From contig JAIPEV010000019.1 in assembly GCA_021736965.1 (NCBI GenBank), positions 1 to 15,646 of the forward strand: a stretch of 15,646 bases of DNA. The letters are read 5' to 3'. Below are positions 6,785-14,186 of the stretch, piece by piece. This DNA comes from Halanaerobiales bacterium (lineage in GTDB: Bacteria > Bacillota > Halanaerobiia > Halanaerobiales > M55B127). The notes beneath the pieces are model-generated. The model searched no databases. It was not told the origin of the DNA and saw only the letters and a list, made by a program, of their open reading frames with translations. Positions within the stretch are counted from its first letter, which is position 1; every line of letters starts with the position of its first letter. The position numbers and the translations under genes are program-made.

Positions 6785-7435
6785 ATGGCAGAAAAAAATA
6801 AGGTACAAAAAATGGTATCTTGGTATAAGAATAAAAAAGAACTATATAATGAGTTAGCTCAAAAGGTAGAAAGTGTTATAAAAAATATATTAGTAGATAG
6901 AGAAATTGTGTTTCATAGTATTGAGAGCAGGGTCAAAAGCACTGAAAGTTTAAAAAGAAAAGCAAGTAGAAATAAATATGAAGACCCAATTAAAGAAATT
7001 ACAGACTTGGCTGGTATCAGAATTATTACTTTATTTGAAAAAGATGTTTATCAAATAAGTGATATAATAAAAAAGACATTTGAAATAGATTATAAGAACA
7101 GTGAAGATAAGTCTGATTTACTTGCTGCTGATAAGATGGGATACAAATCAGTTCATTATGTTGCTACTTTTAAAGAAACTTTATTAAAAAAAGATGAGTA
7201 TAGTAAATTTAAAGGCCTTAAGTTTGAGATCCAGATTAGAAGCATTTTACAACATGCCTGGGCAGAGATAGAACATGATAGGAACTATAAATTAAAAGGA
7301 AACTTACCAAAACATTTACAAAGGAGATTTTATGTATTAGCTGGGATGTTGGAAATGGCAGATAGGGAGTTTAACTTATTGGCAGAAGAAGTTGATGAGT
7401 ATAAAGATAATATTAGTAATCATATAGATCAATAA
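6785..7435 (+). CDS. RelA/SpoT-domain small alarmone synthetase
   Basis: This is a 216-residue single-domain protein. The synthetase motifs are in order: R49-x-K51-S52 with E-S-L (ATP-binding loop), TDLAGIRI at 73-80 (Asp 74 as the metal-binding residue), GYKSVH at 119-124 (nucleotide-binding loop), EIQIR at 148-152 and HAWAEIEHD at 157-165. There is no HD hydrolase domain and no TGS or ACT regulatory domain, so it is of the small alarmone synthetase class, which makes (p)ppGpp-type nucleotides or, in toxic members, pyrophosphorylates other substrates. The segment before GYKSVH is short and lacks the K-D-Y-I-x-x-P-K pattern of RelQ/RelP, so it is not an ordinary RelQ. Start: ATG 6785 after GGGGGAG. 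The macro-domain gene follows after 46 bases. Confidence 0.82.
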   Translation: MAEKNKVQKMVSWYKNKKELYNELAQKVESVIKNILVDREIVFHSIESRVKSTESLKRKASRNKYEDPIKEITDLAGIRIITLFEKDVYQISDIIKKTFEIDYKNSEDKSDLLAADKMGYKSVHYVATFKETLLKKDEYSKFKGLKFEIQIRSILQHAWAEIEHDRNYKLKGNLPKHLQRRFYVLAGMLEMADREFNLLAEEVDEYKDNISNHIDQ

Positions 7436-7481
7436 CTATTAATTTATAATAAAACTTAAATATAATGGAGGAGGTTTATTA

Positions 7482-8015
7482 ATGTTTAAAGATATTTCTG
7501 GAGTAGAGATAGAACTTCTCAAGGGTGATATAGCAGATCAAAAAAATATTGAAGCTGTTATCAATGCTGCTAATGCACAACTAAGAATTGGTGGGGGAGT
7601 TGCCGGTGCTATACATCGAAAAGCCGGACCTAAGTTAGAAAAAGAATGCGAACCATTAGCTCCAATTAAGCCAGGAGAAGCAGTTATTACGGGAGCATAT
7701 GGTTTACCTAATGATTATGTAATTCACTGTCTGGGGCCTGTATATGGTGTTGATAAACCTGAAGCAGAACTATTAAAAAGATCTTATCAGAATGCCTTAC
7801 AAATTGCAGATAAAAACAAAATTAAATCTATTGCCTTTCCAGCAATATCAACAGGTGCATTTGGTTATCCTAAAAGTAAAGCAACAGAAATAGCAATTAA
7901 AACTGTAAAAAATATTATACCAGAACTAGAATTTGTTAAAAAGATAAGGTTTGTACTATACAACAATAATGACTTAGAACTATATAAGAAAACTGTTACA
8001 AAGATAATCGATTAA
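7482..8015 (+). CDS. Macro-domain protein (ADP-ribose binding or hydrolysing)
   Basis: The 177-residue protein is one complete macro domain. GDIAD (15-19) contacts the adenine. INAANAQLRIGGGVAGAIH (27-45) forms the ribose-binding and diphosphate loop. GAYGLPNDYVIHCLGPVYG (71-89) is the central strand and loop. FPAISTGAFGYP (119-130) is the second phosphate loop. Macro domains bind ADP-ribose or O-acetyl-ADP-ribose, and many remove it from proteins or nucleic acid. In the MacroD/YmdB class the loop reads GGGVDGAIH with a catalytic aspartate. Here that place is Ala 41, as in the AF1521-type GGGVA loop, so the gene should not be called ymdB. Asn 31 is kept. The ATG follows GGAGGAGG at normal distance. 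The product has no signal or membrane segment. Confidence 0.9.
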   Translation: MFKDISGVEIELLKGDIADQKNIEAVINAANAQLRIGGGVAGAIHRKAGPKLEKECEPLAPIKPGEAVITGAYGLPNDYVIHCLGPVYGVDKPEAELLKRSYQNALQIADKNKIKSIAFPAISTGAFGYPKSKATEIAIKTVKNIIPELEFVKKIRFVLYNNNDLELYKKTVTKIID

Positions 8016-8124
8016 TTGTCTTTCTTAAGATCTTAAGTTATTTAAAAAGTTTTTAGCTAAATCTTTTCTGATCTAGATTAAAAAGTTTATCTTCTAAAAA
8101 TAAATATTATTATATATTTTTTTT

Positions 8125-8155
8125 GGGGAAGCTGATTTCAGCTAACCTCTTTTTA
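8125..8155 (+). terminator. Candidate Rho-independent terminator after the macro-domain gene
   Basis: AGCTGA (8130-8135) and TCAGCT (8138-8143) form a perfect 6-bp stem. GGG (8125-8128 region) and CCT (8146-8148) could extend it past a small internal loop, and a T-rich run follows at 8148-8154. It lies 110 bases past the stop codon, so it is weaker evidence than an immediate terminator. The two-base loop would need at least one base pair to open. Confidence 0.4.
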
Positions 8156-8177
8156 ATTTAAAAAATGTCTTTTAATT

Positions 8178-8185
8178 GAGGTGAG
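8178..8185 (+). promoter_or_regulatory. Ribosome binding site favouring GTG 8189 over ATG 8186
   Basis: GAGGTGAG ends directly before ATG 8186, leaving almost no spacer, while GTG 8189 sits four to five bases from the core. Translation of the broken acetyltransferase gene probably began at the GTG. Confidence 0.45.
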
Positions 8186-9109
8186 ATGGTGAATATAGAT
8201 AATATTAGTAAATTTACAAAATTTAAAGATGAAGATGATGATTTTATTGATACAGCAAAAGTTCTTTATAAAAAAAAGCTATCTAAACCAGACTGGTGTT
8301 TTGTAGCTGAAAAAGATAATCAGGTTTATGGAAGAGTAGGATATTGGTCAGCTCTAGACAAAAAAGAAGTAGCTCACATTTTTGGATTTGATTTAGTTCT
8401 GGATCAAATTAAAACTTTACAAATTGATAAAAAGTTATTACAGCATAGTTTTCAGGATATGAATGATCAGGGGTTTAAAAAGATTAAAGCTCAAACCCAT
8501 TCTAATGATGGTGATATCTATAAAGTTAGTAACCAATTTTATCAAAGCATAGGAATGGATAAAACTCAATTAAAAAAACGGTTTCAACTTAATACAAATC
8601 AGTATGATCAACGAAAATACAATAGACTTGAATATAAATCTTTAAAAGAAATAGGTAAAGAGAAGTTTATGAATGTACTTGAAGATGTATCTAATGATTC
8701 TCTTGATAGTTCAGTTGCAAAAAGAATAAATAAACTCGGTAAAGGTCAAGCAGTTGAAGAACATTTTAATATATTAAAAAGTATAGAATACTCTAAGGAA
8801 GACTGATTAATTAGTATTAAAGAGAAAAAAATTGTCGGATTAGTTATCCCCCAAAAGTTTGATCAAAATAGAGGTGCTATTAACTATATTGGTGTAGTTA
8901 AAGAAAAAAGAGGATATAGCTATCTGATTTATCTTTTAGATAAAGGTATAAAAAACCTGATTTCACGAAATAATAAAAAAATAATTGCTGATATTGACCT
9001 TAATAATTTTCCGATGGAAAATGGATTAAAAAAAGTTGGTTTTAAATACATAAATAAAATTATAAATTATGAACTTACTTTAAAACATTATAATTCATTA
9101 AGTAGCTGA
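8186..9109 (+). pseudogene. GNAT-type acetyltransferase interrupted by in-frame TGA
   Basis: The frame runs 206 codons to TGA 8804-8806, then continues open in the same frame for another 100 codons to TGA 9107-9109. The first part has GNAT-like strands (WCFVAEKDNQVYGRVGYWS) and a helix-turn ending FYQSIGM. The continuation has a second GNAT-like unit: LISIKEKKIVGLVIPQK, then GVVKEKRGYSYLIYLLDKG (equivalent of the acetyl-CoA-binding RxxGxG loop and helix) and ENGLKKVGF near the end. The junction reads Y-S-K-E-D-stop-L-I-S, which is what a TGG (Trp) to TGA change would give. The whole would be a roughly 307-residue protein with two GNAT-like halves. As it stands only the first two thirds can be made, unless ribosomes read through. 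Confidence 0.8.
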
Positions 9110-9146
9110 GTAATGGAAAAATAAAAAGCTGAGATGGAGAGATCAA

Positions 9147-9997
9147 ATGATAAAAAAATCAGATAATTCAATTAAGTTGTATCTGGTAATCACTTTTGGA
9201 TTCACTTGGCTATTTTGGATATTTGCATTAGCCTTAGGTTATCAAGATATTTCTTTTTTAAGGTATCTAAATCTAGACTTTTCTAGTTCAAAAGAACTTT
9301 TTGTTCATCTTCTTTTTAGTGTTGGAGTATATGGTCCTTTAATTGGAGGGATTTTTGCTAGCTGGGTATCTTCAAAGAATAAAGGAATTAAAAACTTAAT
9401 TAAGAGTATATTTGATTGGAAGGTGGATATAAAGTGGTATCTTATCCTGTTTTTCTTACCATTGGTATTAAATTTAATTGTTGTAATGATAGGAATGATT
9501 TTGGGAATCAAGTTTTCATCATTTTTTAATAGTGGAATTCCTATTAGTTATATACTTATATTTTTTATTTATGAGTTATTAACAAGTGGACTTGAAGAAC
9601 CTGGTTGGAGAGATTTTGCCTTAGTTAAATTACAAGAGAAATATACAGCCGAAAAGGCAAGCTGGCTCTTAGGTGTTATCTGGGCAGCATGGCATTTTCC
9701 ATATCTTATTTCACTTTATTATAATAGTGATATATATTATCTTTAATTTTTACTTTAGCAGGATTCAGTATGGCTATAATCGGTCAGACATTTATCATGA
9801 CCTGGTTTTATAATAATACTAAAAGTGTTTTTATATATATTCTGTTACATGCCTGGTTAAATACTTCTACTACATTTATTCTAGGTCAAATAACAATAAT
9901 AAACCCTATTATGGGAATTATTCCTGGAGTTGTAACCTGGGTAATAGTTTTTATTTTACTTAAAATATATGGTAGTGAAACCCTGGTTAAAAAATGA
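9147..9997 (+). pseudogene. CPBP-family intramembrane protease, single frameshift
   Basis: Two ORFs make one protein. The first (9147-9746) has about five membrane helices, then the CPBP/CAAX-protease motifs E150-E151-P-G-W-R155 (EExxxR) and WAAWHFPY with His 183. It stops at TAA 9744-9746 after DIYYL. One frame over, from about 9737, the protein continues LSLIFTLAGFSMAIIGQTF and then carries HAWLNTS (the third motif, HxxxN) and two more helices to TGA 9995-9997. Loss of one base in the alternating AT run 9731-9740 (TATATATTAT) explains the break. CPBP proteins are membrane metalloproteases or related factors, in bacteria often linked to bacteriocin immunity. All catalytic residues survive in the combined reading, so the lesion is probably recent, or a sequencing error. 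ATG 9147 follows GGAGAG. Confidence 0.85.
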
Positions 9998-10092
9998 TAA
10001 TTATAGATCAAATAACTTATAAGCTACTTAAGGATAATTATCATGATAAATTCAAGACTACAAAATAAAAATAAACAATAAGGAGTTTTTAA

Positions 10093-11061
10093 ATGAGTAA
10101 ACTCACCTATCTAAAGTTAATAAATAATACTTTAGATTACTATTTGAAAAATGAATATGAAAAAGGATATAAATATATTACCAATGCACAAGATAAAGTA
10201 GAGGGTAATAAGGCTCAAATCTATAATTTCAGATACACTTTAGCCTGTAAAGCTGGTAATATTGATCTGGCAGTTGATATTTTAAAAGATGCGGTTTTTA
10301 ATAAAGGGTTTTGGTATTCAAAAGACTATCTATTAGGAGATGATGATTTAGAACCTTTAAGAGAGAAAAAGGATTTCGGTCAAATAATAAAAGAATGTAC
10401 TAAAAGAGAAAAGAGAGCAAAAGAAAGTACTAAACCAGAACTAAAGATTTACTTACCAGAAGGATATAAGTCAGATCAATTAAATTCATTAGTTTTAACA
10501 TTACATGGTAACCAGGAAAATATAGATATTGTATATCAATACTGGGAAGATTTAATCTATGATCAAAATATACTGGCTTTACCGCAATCATCACAGATTG
10601 AGTTTAGTGATGCATATTCCTGGAACAATCTAAAAAGAGGAGCGGTTGAACTAAAAAAACATTATAATAATCTTTTAAACAACTATAATATTAGTAAAGA
10701 AAGTTTGGTTTTGAGCGGTTTTTCTGCAGGCACCCAAGTAATATTAGAGGCTATAGAAAACAAATACTTAACTCCTACTGGTTTAATATTTATGGCTCCT
10801 TGGTTACCAGATATAGAAAATAAGAAAAAAGTATTTAAGCTACTAAAAGATAATGATATAAAAGTATACTTATTAGTAGGAGATCAAGATAAGGATTGTT
10901 TGGAAGGATCTAAAATATTTATAAAATTACTAGACAGTTATCAAATAAAGTATAAATCGAAAATAATAGATAATCTAAAGCATGACTATCCAGATAATTT
11001 TGATAAGGAGTTAATAAAGGCCATTAATTTTTTTAATCTAAATAATAAGGGAGATGAATGA
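10093..11061 (+). CDS. Alpha/beta hydrolase with helical N-terminal extension (esterase-like)
   Basis: The first 100 residues are helical and tetratricopeptide-like (YITNAQDKVEGNKAQIYNFR, then a CKAGNIDLAVDIL-type repeat). The rest is an alpha/beta hydrolase of the phospholipase/carboxylesterase kind. LVLTLHG at about 137-143 gives the oxyanion-hole strand. The nucleophile elbow is G-F-S211-A-G. The acid is Asp 264 or Asp 266 in LLVGDQDKD, and the base is His 297 in LKHDYP. The substrate is unknown; cytosolic, with no signal peptide. AAGGAG at 10080-10085 supports ATG 10093. The stop overlaps or touches the start region of the next acetyltransferase, so the two are translationally coupled. 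Length and triad spacing look normal. Confidence 0.82.
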   Translation: MSKLTYLKLINNTLDYYLKNEYEKGYKYITNAQDKVEGNKAQIYNFRYTLACKAGNIDLAVDILKDAVFNKGFWYSKDYLLGDDDLEPLREKKDFGQIIKECTKREKRAKESTKPELKIYLPEGYKSDQLNSLVLTLHGNQENIDIVYQYWEDLIYDQNILALPQSSQIEFSDAYSWNNLKRGAVELKKHYNNLLNNYNISKESLVLSGFSAGTQVILEAIENKYLTPTGLIFMAPWLPDIENKKKVFKLLKDNDIKVYLLVGDQDKDCLEGSKIFIKLLDSYQIKYKSKIIDNLKHDYPDNFDKELIKAINFFNLNNKGDE

Positions 11062-11062
11062 G

Positions 11063-11623
11063 TTGATAGAAGGTAAAAATATAAAGATCAGGCAGTTAGA
11101 ATTAGGAGATGAGAAATATCTGCATAAATGGAGAAACAATAATAAAGGAAATCTCTATTGTGGTTTTAAATATGGTTTTTTAATAAGTGAAGAAGCATAT
11201 AAAAAACAAGTGCAAAATGAAGTAGAAAACAAAGAAGTATTTCCAGAAGAAAAGATGTTTTTAGTATTAAAAAAAGAAAATCAAGAACCGATTGGAGAAG
11301 TTTCTTATAGAAATTGGGATAAACGTAATAGAAGTGCTGAATTTGGTATAGAAATTGGTGAAATTGATCAAAGGAATAAAGGTTATGGTTTTGATATCTT
11401 AAATAATTTTTTAGAATTTATGTTTAATCATCTCAATTTAAATAGGATAGAACTAACAACACTTGTAGATAATAAAGCAATTGACTTATATAAAAAACTG
11501 GGATTTAAAGAAATAGGTATAATAAGAGAAAAGAGTTTTGATAGCAGGAATGGTGAATATTCAGATGTGATGTATATGGATTTACTTAAAAGAGAATGGA
11601 TGAAAAAAGGGAAAAATGGTTAA
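11063..11623 (+). CDS. GNAT-family N-acetyltransferase (RimJ/RimL-like)
   Basis: The protein of about 186 residues begins IEGKNIKIRQLELGDEKYLHKW, the usual first strand and helix of RimJ/RimL-type acetyltransferases. The acetyl-CoA loop is in EIDQRNKGYGFDIL (Q/R-x-x-G-x-G), followed by NRIELTTLVDNKAIDLYKKLGF, the C-terminal strand and 'LYxKxGF' motif. Such enzymes acetylate N-termini, amines or antibiotics; the acceptor is unknown. Start: TTG 11063 lies nine bases after AAGGGAG (11047-11053) and one base after the previous stop. ATG 11054 is in the same frame but abuts that ribosome binding site, so TTG seems likelier; the difference is three residues. The end overlaps the remnant at 11616. 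Confidence 0.82.
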   Translation: MIEGKNIKIRQLELGDEKYLHKWRNNNKGNLYCGFKYGFLISEEAYKKQVQNEVENKEVFPEEKMFLVLKKENQEPIGEVSYRNWDKRNRSAEFGIEIGEIDQRNKGYGFDILNNFLEFMFNHLNLNRIELTTLVDNKAIDLYKKLGFKEIGIIREKSFDSRNGEYSDVMYMDLLKREWMKKGKNG

Positions 11624-11873
11624 TAATAAAGAGTTTATAGAACCTATTAAAAATGAGCTTAATGAGTTTGATCAAAATCTTAAATAAGTTAAATATGATT
11701 AACATTATCATGTCCAAAAAGTGGTTGGATGGCTGCTTAAAAATACATTTTTGAGTTATCCTGATAAAACTTACAATTATTTAAAAAATGTCGATAATCT
11801 AGCCAGGTTAATATTCAGATATGCTGTAGAAAAAGCACCCAAAGATATTAAAAAAGAACTTATGGATCTTTAA
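11616..11873 (+). pseudogene. DNA-alkylation-repair (AlkD-like) C-terminal remnant with in-frame stops
   Basis: ATG 11616 overlaps the preceding stop by eight bases. The frame carries TAA at 11685 and 11700, then stays open for 56 codons to TAA 11871-11873. The open part reads HYHVQKVVGWLLKNTFLSYP, then NYLKNVDNLARLIFRYAVEK and A-P-K-D-I-K-K-E-L-M. The V-Q-K-x-V-G-W-x-L-x(n)-P motif followed by an R-x-A-x-E-K helix resembles the last HEAT-like repeats of AlkD-type alkylbase glycosylases. Such enzymes have about 220 residues, so more than half is gone. The first 23 codons (MVNNKEFIEPIKNELNEFDQ...) could be its own N-terminus after an internal deletion. The pattern match is from memory and tentative; that the gene is broken is clear. 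Confidence 0.55.
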
Positions 11874-11890
11874 ATAAAAGGAGAATTATT

Positions 11891-12454
11891 GTGTTTAACC
11901 AGCAAGTTAATAATAAGATTAAACTTAAAATACTAAGCGAAAGTGAAGCTGAAAATCTATTTAATTTAATTAATTTGAATAGAAATTATTTAAAAAAGTG
12001 GCTACCCTGGTTAGCTAGTATTAAAGAAGTTTCAGATCTTGAGAATTTTATAAAGAAGAGCAAAAAACAATGCAAAAGTAACAATGGTTTTCATAGTGGT
12101 ATTTGGTATGAGAATAATTTGGTAGGAGTAATTGGCTTTCATAGTATTGATTGGGACAATAAAAAAACCTATATAGGGTATTGGTTGGATCAAAAGTATA
12201 ATGGTTTAGGCATAATAACTAAAAGTTGTATCTTTTTAATTGATTATGCTTTTAATGAATTAGATCTAAAAAAGGTAGAAATAAGTTGTGCTATAGATAA
12301 TATTAAGAGCCGAGCAATACCTGAAAGATTAGGTCTAAAAGAAGAAAAAATAAAAAAAGATGCAGAATTTCTATATGACCACTATGTTGATCATATTATT
12401 TATAGTATAATGAAAGATGAATGGGAAAATAAAAAAGGAGGTGTTAACAATTAA
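11891..12454 (+). CDS. GNAT-family N-acetyltransferase (RimL-like, ribosomal-protein type)
   Basis: This is a 187-residue protein. LFNLINLNRNYLKKWLPWL near residues 24-42 is the hallmark helix of RimL-type serine acetyltransferases (NRxxLxxWLPW). GFHSGIWYENNLVGVIGF gives the central strands. YIGYWLDQKYNGLGIITKSC contains the acetyl-CoA loop (Q-K-Y-N-G-L-G), and KVEISCAIDNIKSRAIPERLG ends in the typical N-x-x-S-x-x-x-x-x-x-L-G helix. It probably acetylates a protein or small amine in the cytosol. The start is GTG 11891, seven bases after AAGGAG (11878-11883). The stop overlaps the start region of the next gene, so they are coupled. Similarity to the GNAT at 11063 is only at family level, so I see no recent duplication. 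Confidence 0.85.
   Translation: MFNQQVNNKIKLKILSESEAENLFNLINLNRNYLKKWLPWLASIKEVSDLENFIKKSKKQCKSNNGFHSGIWYENNLVGVIGFHSIDWDNKKTYIGYWLDQKYNGLGIITKSCIFLIDYAFNELDLKKVEISCAIDNIKSRAIPERLGLKEEKIKKDAEFLYDHYVDHIIYSIMKDEWENKKGGVNN
12435..12443 (+). promoter_or_regulatory. Near-perfect ribosome binding site with ATT at the start position
   Basis: AAGGAGGTG is a nearly full-length anti-SD match. Eight bases after GGAGG lies ATT 12450, in frame with the following gene. GTG 12441 is inside the SD itself, and ATG 12417 lies before it. ATT therefore has the best geometry. Confidence 0.5.
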
Positions 12455-13373
12455 AAAGCTAAAACAAAAAGACATTTCGTTGGCAAAACAATACATAGCA
12501 GAAAATTCTCGTTTATTAGAAAAAAGATTATTTGACTATCATTTTAAAGATTCGAATACGCAAAGCGTACTTTTTGCTCTAAAACTTTATCAAAATAAAG
12601 ACGGAGGATTTGGTCAAGGGATAGAGCCTGATTTTAGATTACCTGACTCTTCTCCAATGGCAACATCAATTGGTTTAAGGATATTAGATGAACTAAAAGA
12701 AATAGAACAAGTTAAAGAAATGAAAAAAAAGGCAGCTATCTATTTAGAATCTACATATAATAAAAAAAGAACTGGTTGGTATTCCGTATCGGATATTGTA
12801 AATGAATATCCACATACTCCCTGGTGGAATTTTGATCAAAAGGAGAAAAGAACAGTGATCGATAAAAACTGGGGGAATCCTACAGCTGAATTGATTGCCT
12901 ATTTATATAAAAATAGAAAATATTTAAAAAAACTAGATATTGATTACTTAGTTGATTATGCAGTCAGCTATATAAATGATAAAAATAAGTTTAATTCTAA
13001 AAACGAAGTTTTTTGTTTCATAAAGCTATATAACAGTTTATCAGAAAGAGAGCAGGAAAAAATCAAAGATTCTTTGTCAGAAGCCGTAGCTCAGGTGATT
13101 GAGTATGATGAAAACAAGTGGCAGGATTATGTTGGATTACCTCTTCATTTTGTTAAAAGGCCTAAGAACTATAAATTTAAGATCAAAGAAGAAAAGATTC
13201 AGGCTAATTTAGATCTTTATCTTAAGTTAATTAAAGAAAATACTGTAATAAAGCCACCATGGGAAAAAGATTTTTACAAAGATGGACTAAAAATAGCTTA
13301 TGAAGAATGGAAAGGTGTATTAACATTAGATACTTTAAAGGTATTAAATAACTTTAATAGAGTAGAGAGATAA
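12450..13373 (+). CDS. Terpenoid-cyclase/prenyltransferase-fold-like protein, unknown function
   Basis: The protein is about 307 residues from ATT 12450; starting at GTG 12441 or ATG 12417 would add 3 or 11. Near its N-terminus it has VLFALKLYQNKDGGFGQGIE followed by P-D-F-R-L-P-D-S-S-P-M-A-T. The 'L-x-x-x-Q-x-x-D-G-G-F-G' pattern is like the QW-type repeat of the alpha/alpha-toroid fold (squalene cyclases, prenyltransferases). A second block has GWYSVSDIVNEYPHTPWWNF and NWGNPTAELIAYLYKN. No DxDD or DDxxD cyclase motif is visible, so I do not infer terpene chemistry. Proteins with such blocks are known as uncharacterised toroid-fold proteins. The start overlaps the GNAT stop at 12452-12454, so the gene belongs to the same transcript. 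It seems complete. Confidence 0.6.
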   Translation: MKKLKQKDISLAKQYIAENSRLLEKRLFDYHFKDSNTQSVLFALKLYQNKDGGFGQGIEPDFRLPDSSPMATSIGLRILDELKEIEQVKEMKKKAAIYLESTYNKKRTGWYSVSDIVNEYPHTPWWNFDQKEKRTVIDKNWGNPTAELIAYLYKNRKYLKKLDIDYLVDYAVSYINDKNKFNSKNEVFCFIKLYNSLSEREQEKIKDSLSEAVAQVIEYDENKWQDYVGLPLHFVKRPKNYKFKIKEEKIQANLDLYLKLIKENTVIKPPWEKDFYKDGLKIAYEEWKGVLTLDTLKVLNNFNRVER

Positions 13374-13401
13374 TAATTTATTAAATGAGGGGATTTAGAC
13401 T

Positions 13402-14172
13402 ATGAAAAGCAAAGAATATCCAATACTTGAGTTTGATCCAACATTAAAAGCAGTGATAGAACCAAGTGAACAGATAAAGCCAATTGAGATCTCAAAAACA
13501 TGTGTAGTCTGCTTTTTTAAAGAAGTAATTGATAAATATTTAGAAAAAAATAAATTAAATTTAATAAAAAAGATAAAAACTGAGATGGGATCAATGCCTG
13601 TCTATGAACTAAAAGTATCAAATCAAAAAAAGATCACTATTTTTCATCCTGGCATTGGAGCCCCTCTTGCTGCAGGAATGTTAGAAGAGGTTATTGCTCT
13701 GGGAGGAAGAAAGTTTGTCGCCTGTGGTGGGGCTGGTGTTTTAAATAAAGAGATAACAGTTGGTAAATTAATAGTTCCTAATTCAGCAGTTAGAGATGAA
13801 GGGGTATCATATCATTATATAAAACCGGGTAGAGAAATTAGGCCAACTCAAAAAGCATTAAGTGCAGTAAAAAAAACATTAAAAAATAATAATATTGATT
13901 ATATTTCAGGCAAAACATGGACAACAGCTTCTTTTTATAGGGAAACAACAAATAAAATCAATTTAAGAAGAGATGAAGGATGTATTGTTGTGGAAATGGA
14001 GAGTGCGGCATTTTTTGCAGTAGCAAATTTTAGAAATGTAGAGTTTGCTCAGATTTTATATGGTGGAGATGATGTTAGTGGAGAACTTTGGGATAAAAGA
14101 GACTGGGATACCCGTAAAACAATTAGAGAGAATATCTTTCTATTATCATTAGAAGCAGCATTAAATATATAG
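13402..14172 (+). CDS. Nucleoside phosphorylase (uridine phosphorylase/PNP family)
   Basis: The protein is 256 residues, the normal length. ITIFHPGIGAPLAAGMLEE at about 78-96 matches the phosphate/ribose-binding strand and helix. VACGGAGVL at 106-114 matches the G-x-(A/G)-G motif. RDEGVSYHY at 131-139 resembles the 'RdeG.s.hY' base-side loop of uridine phosphorylase-like members. VVEMESAA at 196-203 is the E-M-E ribose-binding signature. These enzymes split nucleosides with phosphate to base and ribose-1-phosphate in salvage. The true base preference cannot be read here. Start: ATG 13402 with GAGGGG about ten bases upstream. The RidA-family gene follows after only 14 bases, so the two are probably co-transcribed. 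Confidence 0.87.
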   Translation: MKSKEYPILEFDPTLKAVIEPSEQIKPIEISKTCVVCFFKEVIDKYLEKNKLNLIKKIKTEMGSMPVYELKVSNQKKITIFHPGIGAPLAAGMLEEVIALGGRKFVACGGAGVLNKEITVGKLIVPNSAVRDEGVSYHYIKPGREIRPTQKALSAVKKTLKNNNIDYISGKTWTTASFYRETTNKINLRRDEGCIVVEMESAAFFAVANFRNVEFAQILYGGDDVSGELWDKRDWDTRKTIRENIFLLSLEAALNI

Positions 14173-14186
14173 TAGGAGTGATAAAT

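Noticed and set aside
8024..8037. Perfect 14-base palindrome CTTAAGATCTTAAG after the macro-domain gene
   Set aside because: It has no loop and no T-run, so it is unlikely to be a terminator. It could be an operator, but nothing else supports that.
8804..8806. TGA as a selenocysteine or reassigned codon
   Set aside because: No GC-rich SECIS-like hairpin follows the TGA. TGA also serves as the normal stop at 9107 and 11059, and the context suits a Trp-to-stop mutation.
9731..9750. Programmed ribosomal frameshift in the CPBP gene
   Set aside because: There is no X-XXY-YYZ slippery heptamer and no strong downstream hairpin. A one-base loss in an AT run is simpler.
9996..10042. Inverted repeat GATAATTAT ... 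ATAATTATC between the CPBP and hydrolase genes
   Set aside because: Nine A/T-rich pairs with a 30-base loop are expected by chance at this base composition.
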